A stretch of DNA of 64,000 nt, taken from assembly GCA_020845575.1 (NCBI GenBank), contig JADLFL010000012.1, positions 62,001-126,000 on the forward strand, written 5' to 3'. The DNA is from Acidobacteriota bacterium. GTDB lineage: Bacteria; Acidobacteriota; Vicinamibacteria; Vicinamibacterales; Vicinamibacteraceae. The notes under the pieces were generated by a model. The model was not told the origin of the DNA. It did not search any database and worked only from the letters and a program-made list of their open reading frames with translations. The translations under genes were made by a program, and so were the position numbers. Of this stretch, positions 8,715 through 16,856 are shown piece by piece. Positions within the stretch are counted from its first letter, which is position 1. The number at the start of each line of letters is the position of its first letter.

Positions 8715-9878
8715 ATGATGCGACGCGCCTCCGTGCTGGCTGCCGCGGTGCTGTGCCTCGGCGCAGCCCCGCAGGACGAGACGTTCACGCCCCTGTTCGA
8801 CGGCACCACGTTGAACGGGTGGGTCAACATCAACTGCGCTGCCGACACGTTCACCGTGCGCGACGGCATGATCGCGTCGACGGGCGCGCCGATCTGCGAG
8901 ATTCGCACCGAGCGCATGTACGAGAACTTCGTGCTCGAGCTCGAGTACATGCACCAGCAGCCGCGCGGCAACGCCGGCGTCTTCGTCTGGGCCGACGCGC
9001 TGCCGGCGCGCGGCCAGCCGTTCCTGCGCGCCATCGAGGTGCAGATCCTCGACGGCCGCAACTCCGAGACGTACACGAGCCACGGCGACGTCTTCGCGAT
9101 CCACGGCGCCGTGCTCACGCCGGACCGCCCGCACCCGCGCGGGTCGATGCGCAGCCTCCCGAGCGAGCATCGCGCGAAGGGTGTCGGCGAGTGGAACCAC
9201 TACCGGATCACCGCCAACAACGGCACGCTCAAGCTCGCCGTCAACGGCAAGGAAGTGTCGGGCGGATACGACATCTCGCCGCGCAAGGGATACATCGCGC
9301 TGGAGTCGGAGGGAGCGCCGACGCTCTTCCGCAACATCAGGATTCGAGAACTGCCCTCGTCTGGCGCGCTCGACCCGAAGCACGTCTCCACCGCGTACGA
9401 CGGACACAAGGCGCGGTACGACGGCGCGAGCCTCGATGGCTGGCTGCTGCCCGCCGACAGGGCCGTGACGTGGAAGGCCACAGACTGGACGATGACGCAC
9501 GAGAGCGAGCCTTCCGGCCGGCCGATGCCGTTGCTGTCGGCAGACAGCTACGGCGACGTGGAAATCGTCACGGACTGGCGGTGGGTCGACGAGGCGGAGC
9601 CTGTCGCGGGTGAGACACCGACAGCCCTGCGTGATGTCCTGCCGTCCGGCGCGCGGGCGGTGGTCGTCGCTCAGGCCGGACCCGGCGTGCAACCTGCCGG
9701 CAAGTGGAACCGCGTCGTGCAGCGCATCGTCGGCAGTCGCCTCACGATGACGGTCAACGGCACGACGGTGATCGACAACGCGGTGCAGGAGGGGCTGCCC
9801 GCGCGCGGACGGCTGGCGCTCGTGCCTGTCGGGCGGCGCGTGGAGTTCGCCAACGTCTTCGTGAAGCCGTTGCCCTGA
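8715..9878 (+). CDS. Secreted protein with two DUF1080 (3-keto-disaccharide hydrolase-like) domains
   Basis: A 387-residue protein with a short signal peptide (SVLAAAVLCLGAAP). It contains two jelly-roll DUF1080 units. The first runs from about residue 27 (FTPLFDGTTLNGWVN) to about 215. The second begins at YDGASLDGWLLPADRAVTWK (about 237). Signature pieces include NAGVFVWADA, AIEVQILDGRNSETY and WNHYRITANNGTLKLAVNG. DUF1080 proteins are known as 3-keto-glycoside hydrolases that act after an oxidoreductase has made a 3-keto sugar. The Gfo/Idh gene in the same operon fits that pairing. The second copy is more divergent and may be a binding module. Confidence 0.85.
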   Translation: MMRRASVLAAAVLCLGAAPQDETFTPLFDGTTLNGWVNINCAADTFTVRDGMIASTGAPICEIRTERMYENFVLELEYMHQQPRGNAGVFVWADALPARGQPFLRAIEVQILDGRNSETYTSHGDVFAIHGAVLTPDRPHPRGSMRSLPSEHRAKGVGEWNHYRITANNGTLKLAVNGKEVSGGYDISPRKGYIALESEGAPTLFRNIRIRELPSSGALDPKHVSTAYDGHKARYDGASLDGWLLPADRAVTWKATDWTMTHESEPSGRPMPLLSADSYGDVEIVTDWRWVDEAEPVAGETPTALRDVLPSGARAVVVAQAGPGVQPAGKWNRVVQRIVGSRLTMTVNGTTVIDNAVQEGLPARGRLALVPVGRRVEFANVFVKPLP

Positions 9879-10801
9879 TGGCATCCGCGCGCAGTGCCGA
9901 CGCGTCGCCGCACGTGCCGATCATGGTGGCGGAGGTCCTGCGCCACCTTCGTCCATCGCCCGACGACGTGGCGGTCGACTGCACGCTCGGCGGTGGCGGC
10001 CACGCGCTCGCGATTCTCGATCGAGTGATGCCGGGGGGCCGCTTCCTGGGGCTCGACGTCGACCCCGGCGCACTCGGTCTTGCGGAGGCGCGTATCCGCG
10101 CGGCAGGTCATGGCCCGGATACCGCCACGGTGGTGCACGCCGACTTCAGGCGGCTGCCGACCGTGATGGACGCGGCAGGCATGACCGCCGCGAATCTGGT
10201 CCTCGTCGATCTGGGCGTGTCGGCCATGCAGCACGACACGCCCGCACGCGGGTTCAGCTACAAGCACCCGGGCCCGCTGGATCTCCGGATGGATCAGACG
10301 ACAGGCGTGCCTGCCTGGCAGCGCCTCGCGTCGTTCGATCGCGACGCCCTTGCGGCGGTGCTGACCGCCAACGCCGACGAACCACACGCCGATCTCCTCG
10401 CGCGCCTCATCGTCGAGCGGCGTCCGGAGACCACGCACGCGCTGGAGCGACTGATACGGGTCGGCCTGCGTGGCGCCCTTCCGGATCTGCCGCGCGCGGA
10501 CGTCAAGATGTCGATCCGCCGCACGTTCCAGGCGCTGCGCATCTTGGTGAACGACGAGTTCGCGGCACTCGACGAACTCCTTCGCGTCCTGCCCTCGTGC
10601 CTGCGTCCCGGCGCCCGCGCGGTGTTTCTCACGTTCCATTCAGGCGAAGACAGACGCGTGAAGAATGCCTTACGCGAAGGCCTGCGTGCCGGCACCTACG
10701 CAACGATCGCCGACCCCGTCGTCAGATCGGCGAAGGCGGAGACCTTCGCGAACCGCCGCGCCGCGTCGGCGAAGCTCCGCTGGGCCGTCGTACGCGCGTG
10801 A
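9878..10801 (+). CDS. rsmH: RsmH-type 16S rRNA (cytosine-N4)-methyltransferase
   Basis: A 307-residue protein; ATG 9878 overlaps the previous stop by one base. Family hallmarks are present: PHVPIMVAEVLRHLRP, the SAM-binding DCTLGGGGHA (about 37-46), DLGVSAMQHDTPARGFSY, PLDLRMD and the C-terminal TFHSGEDRRVK. Known RsmH enzymes methylate N4 of C1402 in 16S rRNA. Classical members read SFHSLEDR and sit in the division/cell-wall cluster. This copy has Gly for Leu there and lies at the end of a sugar-related operon, so it may be a paralogue. If the genome has no other copy, it would be the housekeeping enzyme. Confidence 0.86.
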   Translation: MASARSADASPHVPIMVAEVLRHLRPSPDDVAVDCTLGGGGHALAILDRVMPGGRFLGLDVDPGALGLAEARIRAAGHGPDTATVVHADFRRLPTVMDAAGMTAANLVLVDLGVSAMQHDTPARGFSYKHPGPLDLRMDQTTGVPAWQRLASFDRDALAAVLTANADEPHADLLARLIVERRPETTHALERLIRVGLRGALPDLPRADVKMSIRRTFQALRILVNDEFAALDELLRVLPSCLRPGARAVFLTFHSGEDRRVKNALREGLRAGTYATIADPVVRSAKAETFANRRAASAKLRWAVVRA

Positions 10802-10808
10802 TCACGAC

Positions 10809-10843
10809 CATGAAAATTCGGTGTGACACGCCGAATTGTCATG
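10809..10843. promoter_or_regulatory. 35-bp near-perfect palindrome upstream of DUF4143 ATPase
   Basis: Two 17-base arms surround a single central A at 10826. The core arm is AATTCGGTGTG, mirrored by CACGCCGAATT; the outer arms read CATGA and TCATG. Only two pairs are mismatched (10814/10838 and 10822/10830). No T-tract follows and it ends 13 bases before the ATPase start codon, so an operator is more likely than a terminator. Confidence 0.6.
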
Positions 10844-10856
10844 GTAGGGTACCGCC

Positions 10857-12017
10857 ATGGCGATCGAACGTCGCGAGCACGCCGCGCGCGTGACCCGACT
10901 GCTGGCGCGCTTCCCCGTCGTCGCCATCCTCGGTGCCAGGCAGGTCGGCAAGACGACGCTGGCGAGGCAGGTCGCGCGGATGTCAGGCCGTCGCACCGTG
11001 TGGTTCGACCTGGAGGATCCCGCCGACAGAGCGCGCCTCACGGATCCGCGCCTCGCGCTCGCCGGGCTTCAGGGGCTCGTCGTGCTCGACGAGATCCAGT
11101 TCCGGCCCGAGCTGTTTCCGGCACTTCGGGTGCTGGCAGACAGGCGCCCGCGCCGAGTTCGCTTCCTGGTTCTCGGGAGCGCGTCGCCGTCTCTCCTGCG
11201 GCAGTCGTCCGAAACGCTGGCCGGCCGGATCGCCTACCACGAACTTCCCGGCTTCTCTCTCGACGAGGTCGGCGTCAGCCGACTCGATCGACTGTGGCTG
11301 CGCGGCGGATTCCCGCTGGCGTTCCTCGCGCGCTCCGATGCCGACAGCCTGACATGGCGACAGGCGTTCGTGAGGACGTTCGTCGAACGCGATCTGCCGT
11401 CGCTGGGTGTCGGTGTCGCCGCCGAGACGATGCGGCGATTCTGGTCGATGATCGCGCACCGCCATGCGCAGGTGTGGAACGCGTCCGAGATAGGACGTTC
11501 GTTCGGTGTCGCGGACACCACGGCGCGTGGATACCTCGACGTGCTCACCGATGCGCTCGTGGTGAGGCAACTGCGTCCGTGGTTCGAGAACATGGGCAAG
11601 CGTCAGGTGAAGGCGCCGAAGGTGTTCATCCGTGATTCGGGGCTGCTGCACACCTTGCTCAATCTCCAGACGGTGCGTGATGTCGAAGGTCATCCGTCGC
11701 TCGGCGCGTCGTGGGAGGGATTCATCATCGACCAGGTCGTCCAGCGTCTCGGAGCCGGGTCGAACGAGATCCATTTCTGGCGGACGCACACCGGCGCCGA
11801 ACTCGATCTGCTCGTCGTGCGCGGCAAGCGGCGGCTGGGATTCGAGGTCAAGCGGACGTCAGCACCCGGCGTGACGCCGTCGATGCGCTCGGCGCTGAGC
11901 GATCTCGGACTGACGTCGCTCACTGTCGTACACGCTGGGGATGATTCGTTCCCGTTGATGCCGCGCATCAGAGCCGTCAGCGCATCAGCCCTGATCAGTG
12001 AACTCCACCCGTTGTAG
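10857..12017 (+). CDS. AAA-type ATPase with DUF4143 and nuclease-like C-terminus
   Basis: A 386-residue protein. Walker A is GARQVGKTT (26-34) and Walker B is VVLDEIQ (about 77-83). A winged-helix-like DUF4143 region follows (from about 200, SEIGRSFGVADTTARGYLD). The C-terminal end contains AELDLLVVRGKRRLGFEVK, the Asp...Glu-x-Lys pattern of PD-(D/E)xK folds that is usual in this family. These ATPases are widespread and accessory, often autoregulated and patchily distributed, with no firmly known role. The large palindrome just upstream supports its own regulation. It is the first gene after the preceding operon. Confidence 0.88.
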   Translation: MAIERREHAARVTRLLARFPVVAILGARQVGKTTLARQVARMSGRRTVWFDLEDPADRARLTDPRLALAGLQGLVVLDEIQFRPELFPALRVLADRRPRRVRFLVLGSASPSLLRQSSETLAGRIAYHELPGFSLDEVGVSRLDRLWLRGGFPLAFLARSDADSLTWRQAFVRTFVERDLPSLGVGVAAETMRRFWSMIAHRHAQVWNASEIGRSFGVADTTARGYLDVLTDALVVRQLRPWFENMGKRQVKAPKVFIRDSGLLHTLLNLQTVRDVEGHPSLGASWEGFIIDQVVQRLGAGSNEIHFWRTHTGAELDLLVVRGKRRLGFEVKRTSAPGVTPSMRSALSDLGLTSLTVVHAGDDSFPLMPRIRAVSASALISELHPL

Positions 12018-12066
12018 GCAGGCGAGCCGACCAGGACGGGCGACAGGCCAAGGAGCACCCTACATC

Positions 12067-12552
12067 GTGATCACGATTCGTGCGGCAGGGACGCAGGATG
12101 CCCCGGCCATCTGGTCGATGCTCGAACCCGTTGTCCGTGCGGGTGAGACGTATGCGCTCGACAGGGACATGAGCGAAACTGACGCGCTCGCGTACTGGAT
12201 GGGGCCTGACAAGGAGACGTTCGTCGCTGAAGACGATGGGACCGTCGTCGGCACGTACTACCCGGGACGCAATCAGGCCGGTGGCGGCAGCCACGTCTGC
12301 ACCTGCGGTTACGTGACCGATCCAGCGGCGACACGACGTGGCGTGGCGCGACGGATGGGCGAGCACTCGATCGCGCATGCGCGCGCCGGGGGCTATCGCG
12401 CCATGCAGTTCGACTTCGTCGTGTCGAGCAACGAGCGAGCCGTGCGGTTGTGGCAGTCACTGGGATTCGACGTCGTCGGACGACTGCCCGGGGCTTTTCA
12501 TCACCCAATGCTCGGCCCTGTCGACGCTCTCGTGATGTTCCGGTGTCTCTGA
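12067..12552 (+). CDS. GNAT N-acetyltransferase
   Basis: A 161-residue protein starting at GTG 12067, with AAGGAG about 11 bases upstream. It has typical GNAT order: ITIRAAGTQDAPAIWSML at the N-terminus, the acetyl-CoA loop in VTDPAATRRGVARRMGEHS (R-x-x-G-x-A, about residues 84-102), and the C-terminal motif RLWQSLGFDVVGRLPGAF. It resembles the phosphinothricin/L-amino-acid acetyltransferase branch, but the acceptor is unknown. It may be cotranscribed with the ATPase (49-base gap) and converges on the matC-like gene. Confidence 0.85.
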   Translation: MITIRAAGTQDAPAIWSMLEPVVRAGETYALDRDMSETDALAYWMGPDKETFVAEDDGTVVGTYYPGRNQAGGGSHVCTCGYVTDPAATRRGVARRMGEHSIAHARAGGYRAMQFDFVVSSNERAVRLWQSLGFDVVGRLPGAFHHPMLGPVDALVMFRCL

Positions 12553-12577
12553 AGGAGCGGTGACGTCAGCGCATCTG

Positions 12578-13807
12578 TCAAAGCAGCAGCTGACAGAACA
12601 GCGCGCCGACGATGGTCATCGACATGCCCCAGGCGAACAGCGCCCTGAAGAGCCGTGTGGCATCCATTCCCTCGGGCAGGGCGGCGATGCACAGCGCGCC
12701 GAGCGTGGAGAGTGGCGACACGTCGACCAGCGCGGCGCCGACGTTGATGCTGAGTGCGATCTGTAGCGGATCGCCACCGCCGAGTCGCGTCACGAGTGCA
12801 GGAATCGTCGGCAGGAACGTCGGATAGACAACGCCCGATGTCGAGCTGTACGTCGAGATGAGCCCGGTGATGAACGCGATCGTGCCGTTGATCGAGGAAG
12901 GCGTCGCGACGGCGGCGAGCGCCGCGCTGAAGAGGTCGAGCCCGCCCGTGCCTTCGAGCACACCGACGAGTGTGCTCACGCCGCACACCAGCACGATCAC
13001 CGACCATGGCACCTGCCGCAACATCGCCGCGTCGTCGGCTGCGCCGATGAGCACGAGCACGGCGGCCGTGGCGAACGCCGCGAGCCCGAGGTTCGCTCCG
13101 AACGCGACAACGGCCACGACCCACAGTGCCCCCGCGACCAGCGTGATCGCGTGACGACGCTCGAACGCCTCGGGTGGCGGCATTGCTGCTCTCTCCGTGG
13201 ATCGCAACAGTCGCATGCCGCCGAACAGCCCCCATGCCAGGCCGCCGCACATGACGTGTGCCGCGAAATTGGTGGCCCACACCGTCCACCCATGACCCGC
13301 CAGCCCGATCTTCGTCATCGCGGCGTCGACGATGACGCCGACGGCGCTGAAGGGGGAGAGATTCCCGGCGTTGGCGCCGTTGCCGATCATCAGCGCCGCG
13401 AGCAGCGCCGGCACGCCGGCCCTCACGCCTGCGGCCATGCCGAGCGGGGCGAGCAGTGCCACGCTGGCGATGGCGCCGGGTCCGAGCGTGCTCACGACAC
13501 AGGCGACGACGAACAGCAGCGGCGGCAGCCAGCCCGCGCGTCCGCCGCAGAGGCGGAGCGCGCGACTGGTGAGGACCGCCATCGTGCCGTTGGCCGTCAT
13601 CACACCGAAGAGCAGCGTCACGCCGAGCAGCGTGAGGAAGAGCGACGACGGGAAGACGGCCATCAACGCGTCGACGCGCCAGCCCGCGGCGTACACGGCC
13701 AGCGGCCACGCCAGCGCGATGGCCAGCACGCCCACGTTCACGCGTGTGCCGAGGCTCGCCAGCATGACGAGCACCAGTGCGGCCACCGACAGCGCGGCCG
13801 GGCTCAT
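12578..13807 (-). CDS. matC: MatC-like dicarboxylate/malonate permease
   Basis: A 409-residue integral membrane protein with about 11-12 hydrophobic helices. The N-terminal half resembles the dicarboxylate carrier MatC N-terminal domain. Conserved helix breaks include STLGPGAIASVALLAPLGM, GNGANAGNLSPFSAVGVIVD (the polar hairpin typical of this carrier type) and STYSSTSGVVYPTFLPTIP near the C-terminus. The start overlaps the matB-like stop by ATGA, so the two are translationally coupled. In rhizobia MatC imports malonate for MatB. The same job is inferred here mainly from that pairing. Confidence 0.75.
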   Translation of the reverse strand: MSPAALSVAALVLVMLASLGTRVNVGVLAIALAWPLAVYAAGWRVDALMAVFPSSLFLTLLGVTLLFGVMTANGTMAVLTSRALRLCGGRAGWLPPLLFVVACVVSTLGPGAIASVALLAPLGMAAGVRAGVPALLAALMIGNGANAGNLSPFSAVGVIVDAAMTKIGLAGHGWTVWATNFAAHVMCGGLAWGLFGGMRLLRSTERAAMPPPEAFERRHAITLVAGALWVVAVVAFGANLGLAAFATAAVLVLIGAADDAAMLRQVPWSVIVLVCGVSTLVGVLEGTGGLDLFSAALAAVATPSSINGTIAFITGLISTYSSTSGVVYPTFLPTIPALVTRLGGGDPLQIALSINVGAALVDVSPLSTLGALCIAALPEGMDATRLFRALFAWGMSMTIVGALFCQLLL

Positions 13808-15279
13808 GACTGCATCGCGATGAGGATGTGGCGCTGCACCTTGCCGAGCGCGGTCCTGGGCAGCGCGTCGACGCGGATGAAGCGGCGCGGGACCTTGAAC
13901 GACGCGAGTTCGCCGCGCACGCGCGCGTCGAGTGCCGCGAGGTCGACGCCCTCGTCGCAGACGATGTAGGCCACGGGAAGTTCGCCACGAGTGTCGTCGG
14001 GCACGCCGACGACCGCCGCCTCGCGTATGCCTTCGTAGGTGGTCAGGAGATCCTCGATCTCGCGCGGGTACACGTTGAACCCGCCGCTGATGATGAGGTC
14101 GCTGCGTCGCCCCTGGAGCGTGATGTACCCATCCTTGTCACGCACGCCGATGTCGCCGGTGCGGAACCAGCCGTCGACGAACGCGGCCGCCGTGGCGTCG
14201 GGGCGGCGCCAGTATCCGGGACAGATGTTCGGCCCGCGCACCCACAGTTCGCCCGCCTCGCCATCGGCGACGACGATGCCGTCTTCCGACCGGATCTCGA
14301 CGTCGATGAGAGGCAGCGGCAGGCCGACCGTTCCCGCGCGCCTATCGCCGATCAGCGGGTTGCTGACGTTCATCATCGTCTCGGTCATGCCGTAGCGCTC
14401 GAGGATCACGTGACCGAAGCGTTCCGCGAATGCCGTCAGCACATGTGCCGGGAGCGGTGCCGATCCCGAGACGAAGAGACGCATGCGTTCACCGATCGCC
14501 CGCGCGCGATCCGGCGGGGCATCGAGCAGGCGGACGTACATCGTTGGCACACCGAAGAACAGCGTGGGCCGGTAGTCGTCGAACCAGTCGAGTGCCTTGG
14601 CGTACTCGAAGCGCTCGACGAGCCGCATGTGGCATCCGCTTGCGAGCCAGCACTGCACGCCGTTGCCGAGCCCGTGTACGTGGAACAACGGGAGCGCGGC
14701 GAGGTATCGGTCGCCCGCGGTGATCCCCCACGTGGTGACGAGCGTGAGCGCGTTGGCGGCGAAGTTGCCGTGCGTGAGGATCGCGCCCTTGGCCGTCCCC
14801 GTCGTGCCTGACGTGTAGACGAGTGCCACGGGCGTGCCCGCCGTGCTGCGCACGCGTGGCGGCGTCGCGGCTGCGGCGTCGGCGTCACGCTCCAGCGCGT
14901 CGGCATCCCACACGGGCGTACCGTCCGGTACGTCCCCTGCGTGATCGGGCGTCGTGATCACGGCGACAGGAGCGGCGTCGCCGACGATGTGTCCGACCTC
15001 GCGCGCTCGATAGAGCACGTTGATCGGCACGACGATGGCGCCGAGCTTCACTGACGCGATCCAGAGATCGATGACGAGGAGACGATTGGGCAGGCAGAAC
15101 GCAATCCTGTCGCCTGGGCGCAGTCCTCGCGCGTGCAGACTGGCGGCGAGGCGGTCGCTGCGGGCGTCCAGATCGCCGAAGGTGAAACTCCGGCACGTGC
15201 CGTCCTGCTGTATGACGTCGAGCGCGGGCGTCGCCGCCCGGCCGCGCAGCGAAAGGTCGTAGAGATCGAGCAATGACAC
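13804..15279 (-). CDS. matB: Malonyl-CoA synthetase-like acyl-CoA ligase
   Basis: A 491-residue ANL-superfamily enzyme with a GTG start. Core motifs are YTSGTTGTAKGAILTHGN (P-loop, about 153-170), YGMTETMMNVSNP (A5 region), GWFRTGDIG (A7), GRRSDLIISGGFNVYP (A8) and the catalytic Lys in PRTALGKVQR near the C-terminus. The TETMMNVSNPLIGDRRAGTVG stretch is the form seen in MatB malonyl-CoA synthetases rather than long-chain ligases. It probably converts malonate, CoA and ATP to malonyl-CoA. It pairs with the downstream permease. No decarboxylase (matA) is present nearby, so the malonyl-CoA may feed biosynthesis. Confidence 0.78.
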   Translation of the reverse strand: MSLLDLYDLSLRGRAATPALDVIQQDGTCRSFTFGDLDARSDRLAASLHARGLRPGDRIAFCLPNRLLVIDLWIASVKLGAIVVPINVLYRAREVGHIVGDAAPVAVITTPDHAGDVPDGTPVWDADALERDADAAAATPPRVRSTAGTPVALVYTSGTTGTAKGAILTHGNFAANALTLVTTWGITAGDRYLAALPLFHVHGLGNGVQCWLASGCHMRLVERFEYAKALDWFDDYRPTLFFGVPTMYVRLLDAPPDRARAIGERMRLFVSGSAPLPAHVLTAFAERFGHVILERYGMTETMMNVSNPLIGDRRAGTVGLPLPLIDVEIRSEDGIVVADGEAGELWVRGPNICPGYWRRPDATAAAFVDGWFRTGDIGVRDKDGYITLQGRRSDLIISGGFNVYPREIEDLLTTYEGIREAAVVGVPDDTRGELPVAYIVCDEGVDLAALDARVRGELASFKVPRRFIRVDALPRTALGKVQRHILIAMQS

Positions 15280-15460
15280 GGTTCAGCGCTCCATGTAGTC
15301 CCGGTGTGCGCTCGCCTCGGCTGTCGCGGCGGCCACGTCACCCTGCAGCCGTCGAAGAGCACCGAAGAGCAAGGCACACAGAACCCAGGCTTGTCGGGTC
15401 GGCACGAGGGGTGTCGCGTTCATCGCATGAACACCAATGGGCCAGTTGTGGTTATCTGTA

Positions 15461-15474
15461 TGCCATATTAGGCA
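15461..15474. promoter_or_regulatory. TGCC-N6-GGCA dyad in matB/regulator intergenic region
   Basis: A short dyad with an AT-rich centre (ATATTA), flanked by ATCTG on the left and AGAT on the right, which lengthens the symmetry imperfectly. It lies about 180 bases upstream of the matB-like start and 85 upstream of the regulator. It could be a regulator site or overlap a promoter. Confidence 0.35.
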
Positions 15475-15521
15475 GATGAGGCGCGATACTGCGTCTTGTG
15501 GTGACCTGTGTCAACACCAGC

Positions 15522-15542
15522 GAAGTTCAGAAAATGAACTTC
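15522..15542. promoter_or_regulatory. Inverted repeat GAAGTTCA-N5-TGAACTTC, likely operator
   Basis: Two perfect 8-base arms with spacer GAAAA, placed 16 bases before the ATG of the HTH/sugar-binding regulator. The position fits autoregulation of that gene. No T-run follows, so it is not a terminator. Confidence 0.6.
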
Positions 15543-15558
15543 AATAAGGTGGGTGCTG

Positions 15559-16662
15559 ATGATTGCGAAAACGCGCGACATGCGAGGGTCGAGCACGCTG
15601 GCCAGGGGGCTCGCCGTGCTGCGTCACGTGGAAGGGATGGCGCGCCCGGCCTCGGCGACCGAGATCGCAACTGCCGTCGGCATGCATCGCGTCAGCACTC
15701 TCCGCCTCCTGCACACGCTGGAGAGCCAAGGCTTCCTGCGTCGCGATGGCGCACGACGCTACAGGCCCGTCGAGCGCCAGCGGACCGCGCGCATCGGCTA
15801 TTGCGCACCACTCGCGGGCACCGCCTTCCGTCGCGCGATTGTCGAGAGTCTCCAGCGATCGGCTGCCGATGCGGGTCTCGATCTCACGACGCTCGACAAC
15901 CCGGACGACGATGCGGAGACGGCGCGACACAACGCGGAACTGCTCATCGATCTTGGCGCGCGAGTCGTCATCGTGTTCCAGCCACAGCAGCGCGTGGCAC
16001 ACGCCCTGGCCGACGTGCTCCATCGTGCTGCCGTGCCGTTCATCTCCGTCGACTCACCCATCCCCGGTGGGTTCTACTTCGGTGCCAACAACTTCGAGGC
16101 CGGAAAGCTGGCGGGCCGTGCGCTCGGCGATTTCGCGCGGCGCACCTGGCAGGGGCGTTGTCACAGGCTCGTGCTGCTCGAAACGCATCTCGCGAGTCAT
16201 GACGTCGAAGCCCGACTCAGTGGCGCGCTGGCCGGCGTGCGGGAGGTGCTGCGCGGATTCCCGGAAGAGCGTGTGCTCCACCTGGACGGCGAGGGCCAGC
16301 ACGACAAGAGCCTCCAGTCGCTGCGCGCCACGCTGGAGGGATATCGGCCCGGGACGAAGACGCTCGTGTCATGTGTCAACGAGCCCGCGGCCCTGGGTGC
16401 CATCGACGCCGTGCGCGCGCTCGCGCGCGAGGCCGATGTGGCCATCGTGGGACAGAACGCGACGGCAGACGTCCATCGCGAACTGGCAGATCCTGCCAGC
16501 CCGCTGGTCGCCTCCGTGGCGTACTTCCCCGAGCGCTACGGCGGAAGACTTCTCGATCTCTGTCAACGAGTGCTCCGACGGGAGGCGGTGCCGCCCGCCG
16601 TGCTCGTCGAGCACGTCGTGCTCACGCGCGAGAACTGGCGCGAGTACTATCCGCCCGCCTGA
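15559..16662 (+). CDS. Transcriptional regulator: IclR-type HTH fused to periplasmic-binding-like domain
   Basis: A 367-residue protein. ATG 15559 is preferred over GTG 15553 because AAGGTGGG lies just upstream. Residues about 8-75 form an IclR-like winged helix (STLARGLAVLRHVEG, SATEIATAVGMHRVSTLRLLHTLES, GFLRRDG). Residues about 80-360 are a LacI/RbsB-type ligand-binding fold (IGYCAPLAGTAFRRAIVESLQ, DLGARVVIVFQPQQ, VPFISVDSPIPGGFYFGANNFEAGKLAGRALGDF, VAIVGQNATADVHRELADP). IclR proteins normally carry a GAF-like sensor, so this combination is unusual. It probably senses a sugar or small carbohydrate and controls itself and a neighbour (matBC or the downstream amidohydrolase). Confidence 0.82.
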   Translation: MIAKTRDMRGSSTLARGLAVLRHVEGMARPASATEIATAVGMHRVSTLRLLHTLESQGFLRRDGARRYRPVERQRTARIGYCAPLAGTAFRRAIVESLQRSAADAGLDLTTLDNPDDDAETARHNAELLIDLGARVVIVFQPQQRVAHALADVLHRAAVPFISVDSPIPGGFYFGANNFEAGKLAGRALGDFARRTWQGRCHRLVLLETHLASHDVEARLSGALAGVREVLRGFPEERVLHLDGEGQHDKSLQSLRATLEGYRPGTKTLVSCVNEPAALGAIDAVRALAREADVAIVGQNATADVHRELADPASPLVASVAYFPERYGGRLLDLCQRVLRREAVPPAVLVEHVVLTRENWREYYPPA

Positions 16663-16856
16663 CCGACCATGGCGTCGCGGCTTGAACCGCGTGATGTCCA
16701 TGGGCGCATCGGAGCGACGCGGACAGGCGATGGGCCTGGTGGCGCGGCGACACACGCCGCACAGGAACTGTCCCCATGCCTCCGACGATGCCATGTCCAG
16801 TACACCGTCCCGCAACGACTCCGATGCTTCCGATTGTCCGAAAGGTGAGGTGCTTC

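Noticed and set aside
10809-10843. Palindrome as an intrinsic terminator of rsmH
   Set aside because: No U-tract follows, and it ends just before the next start codon.
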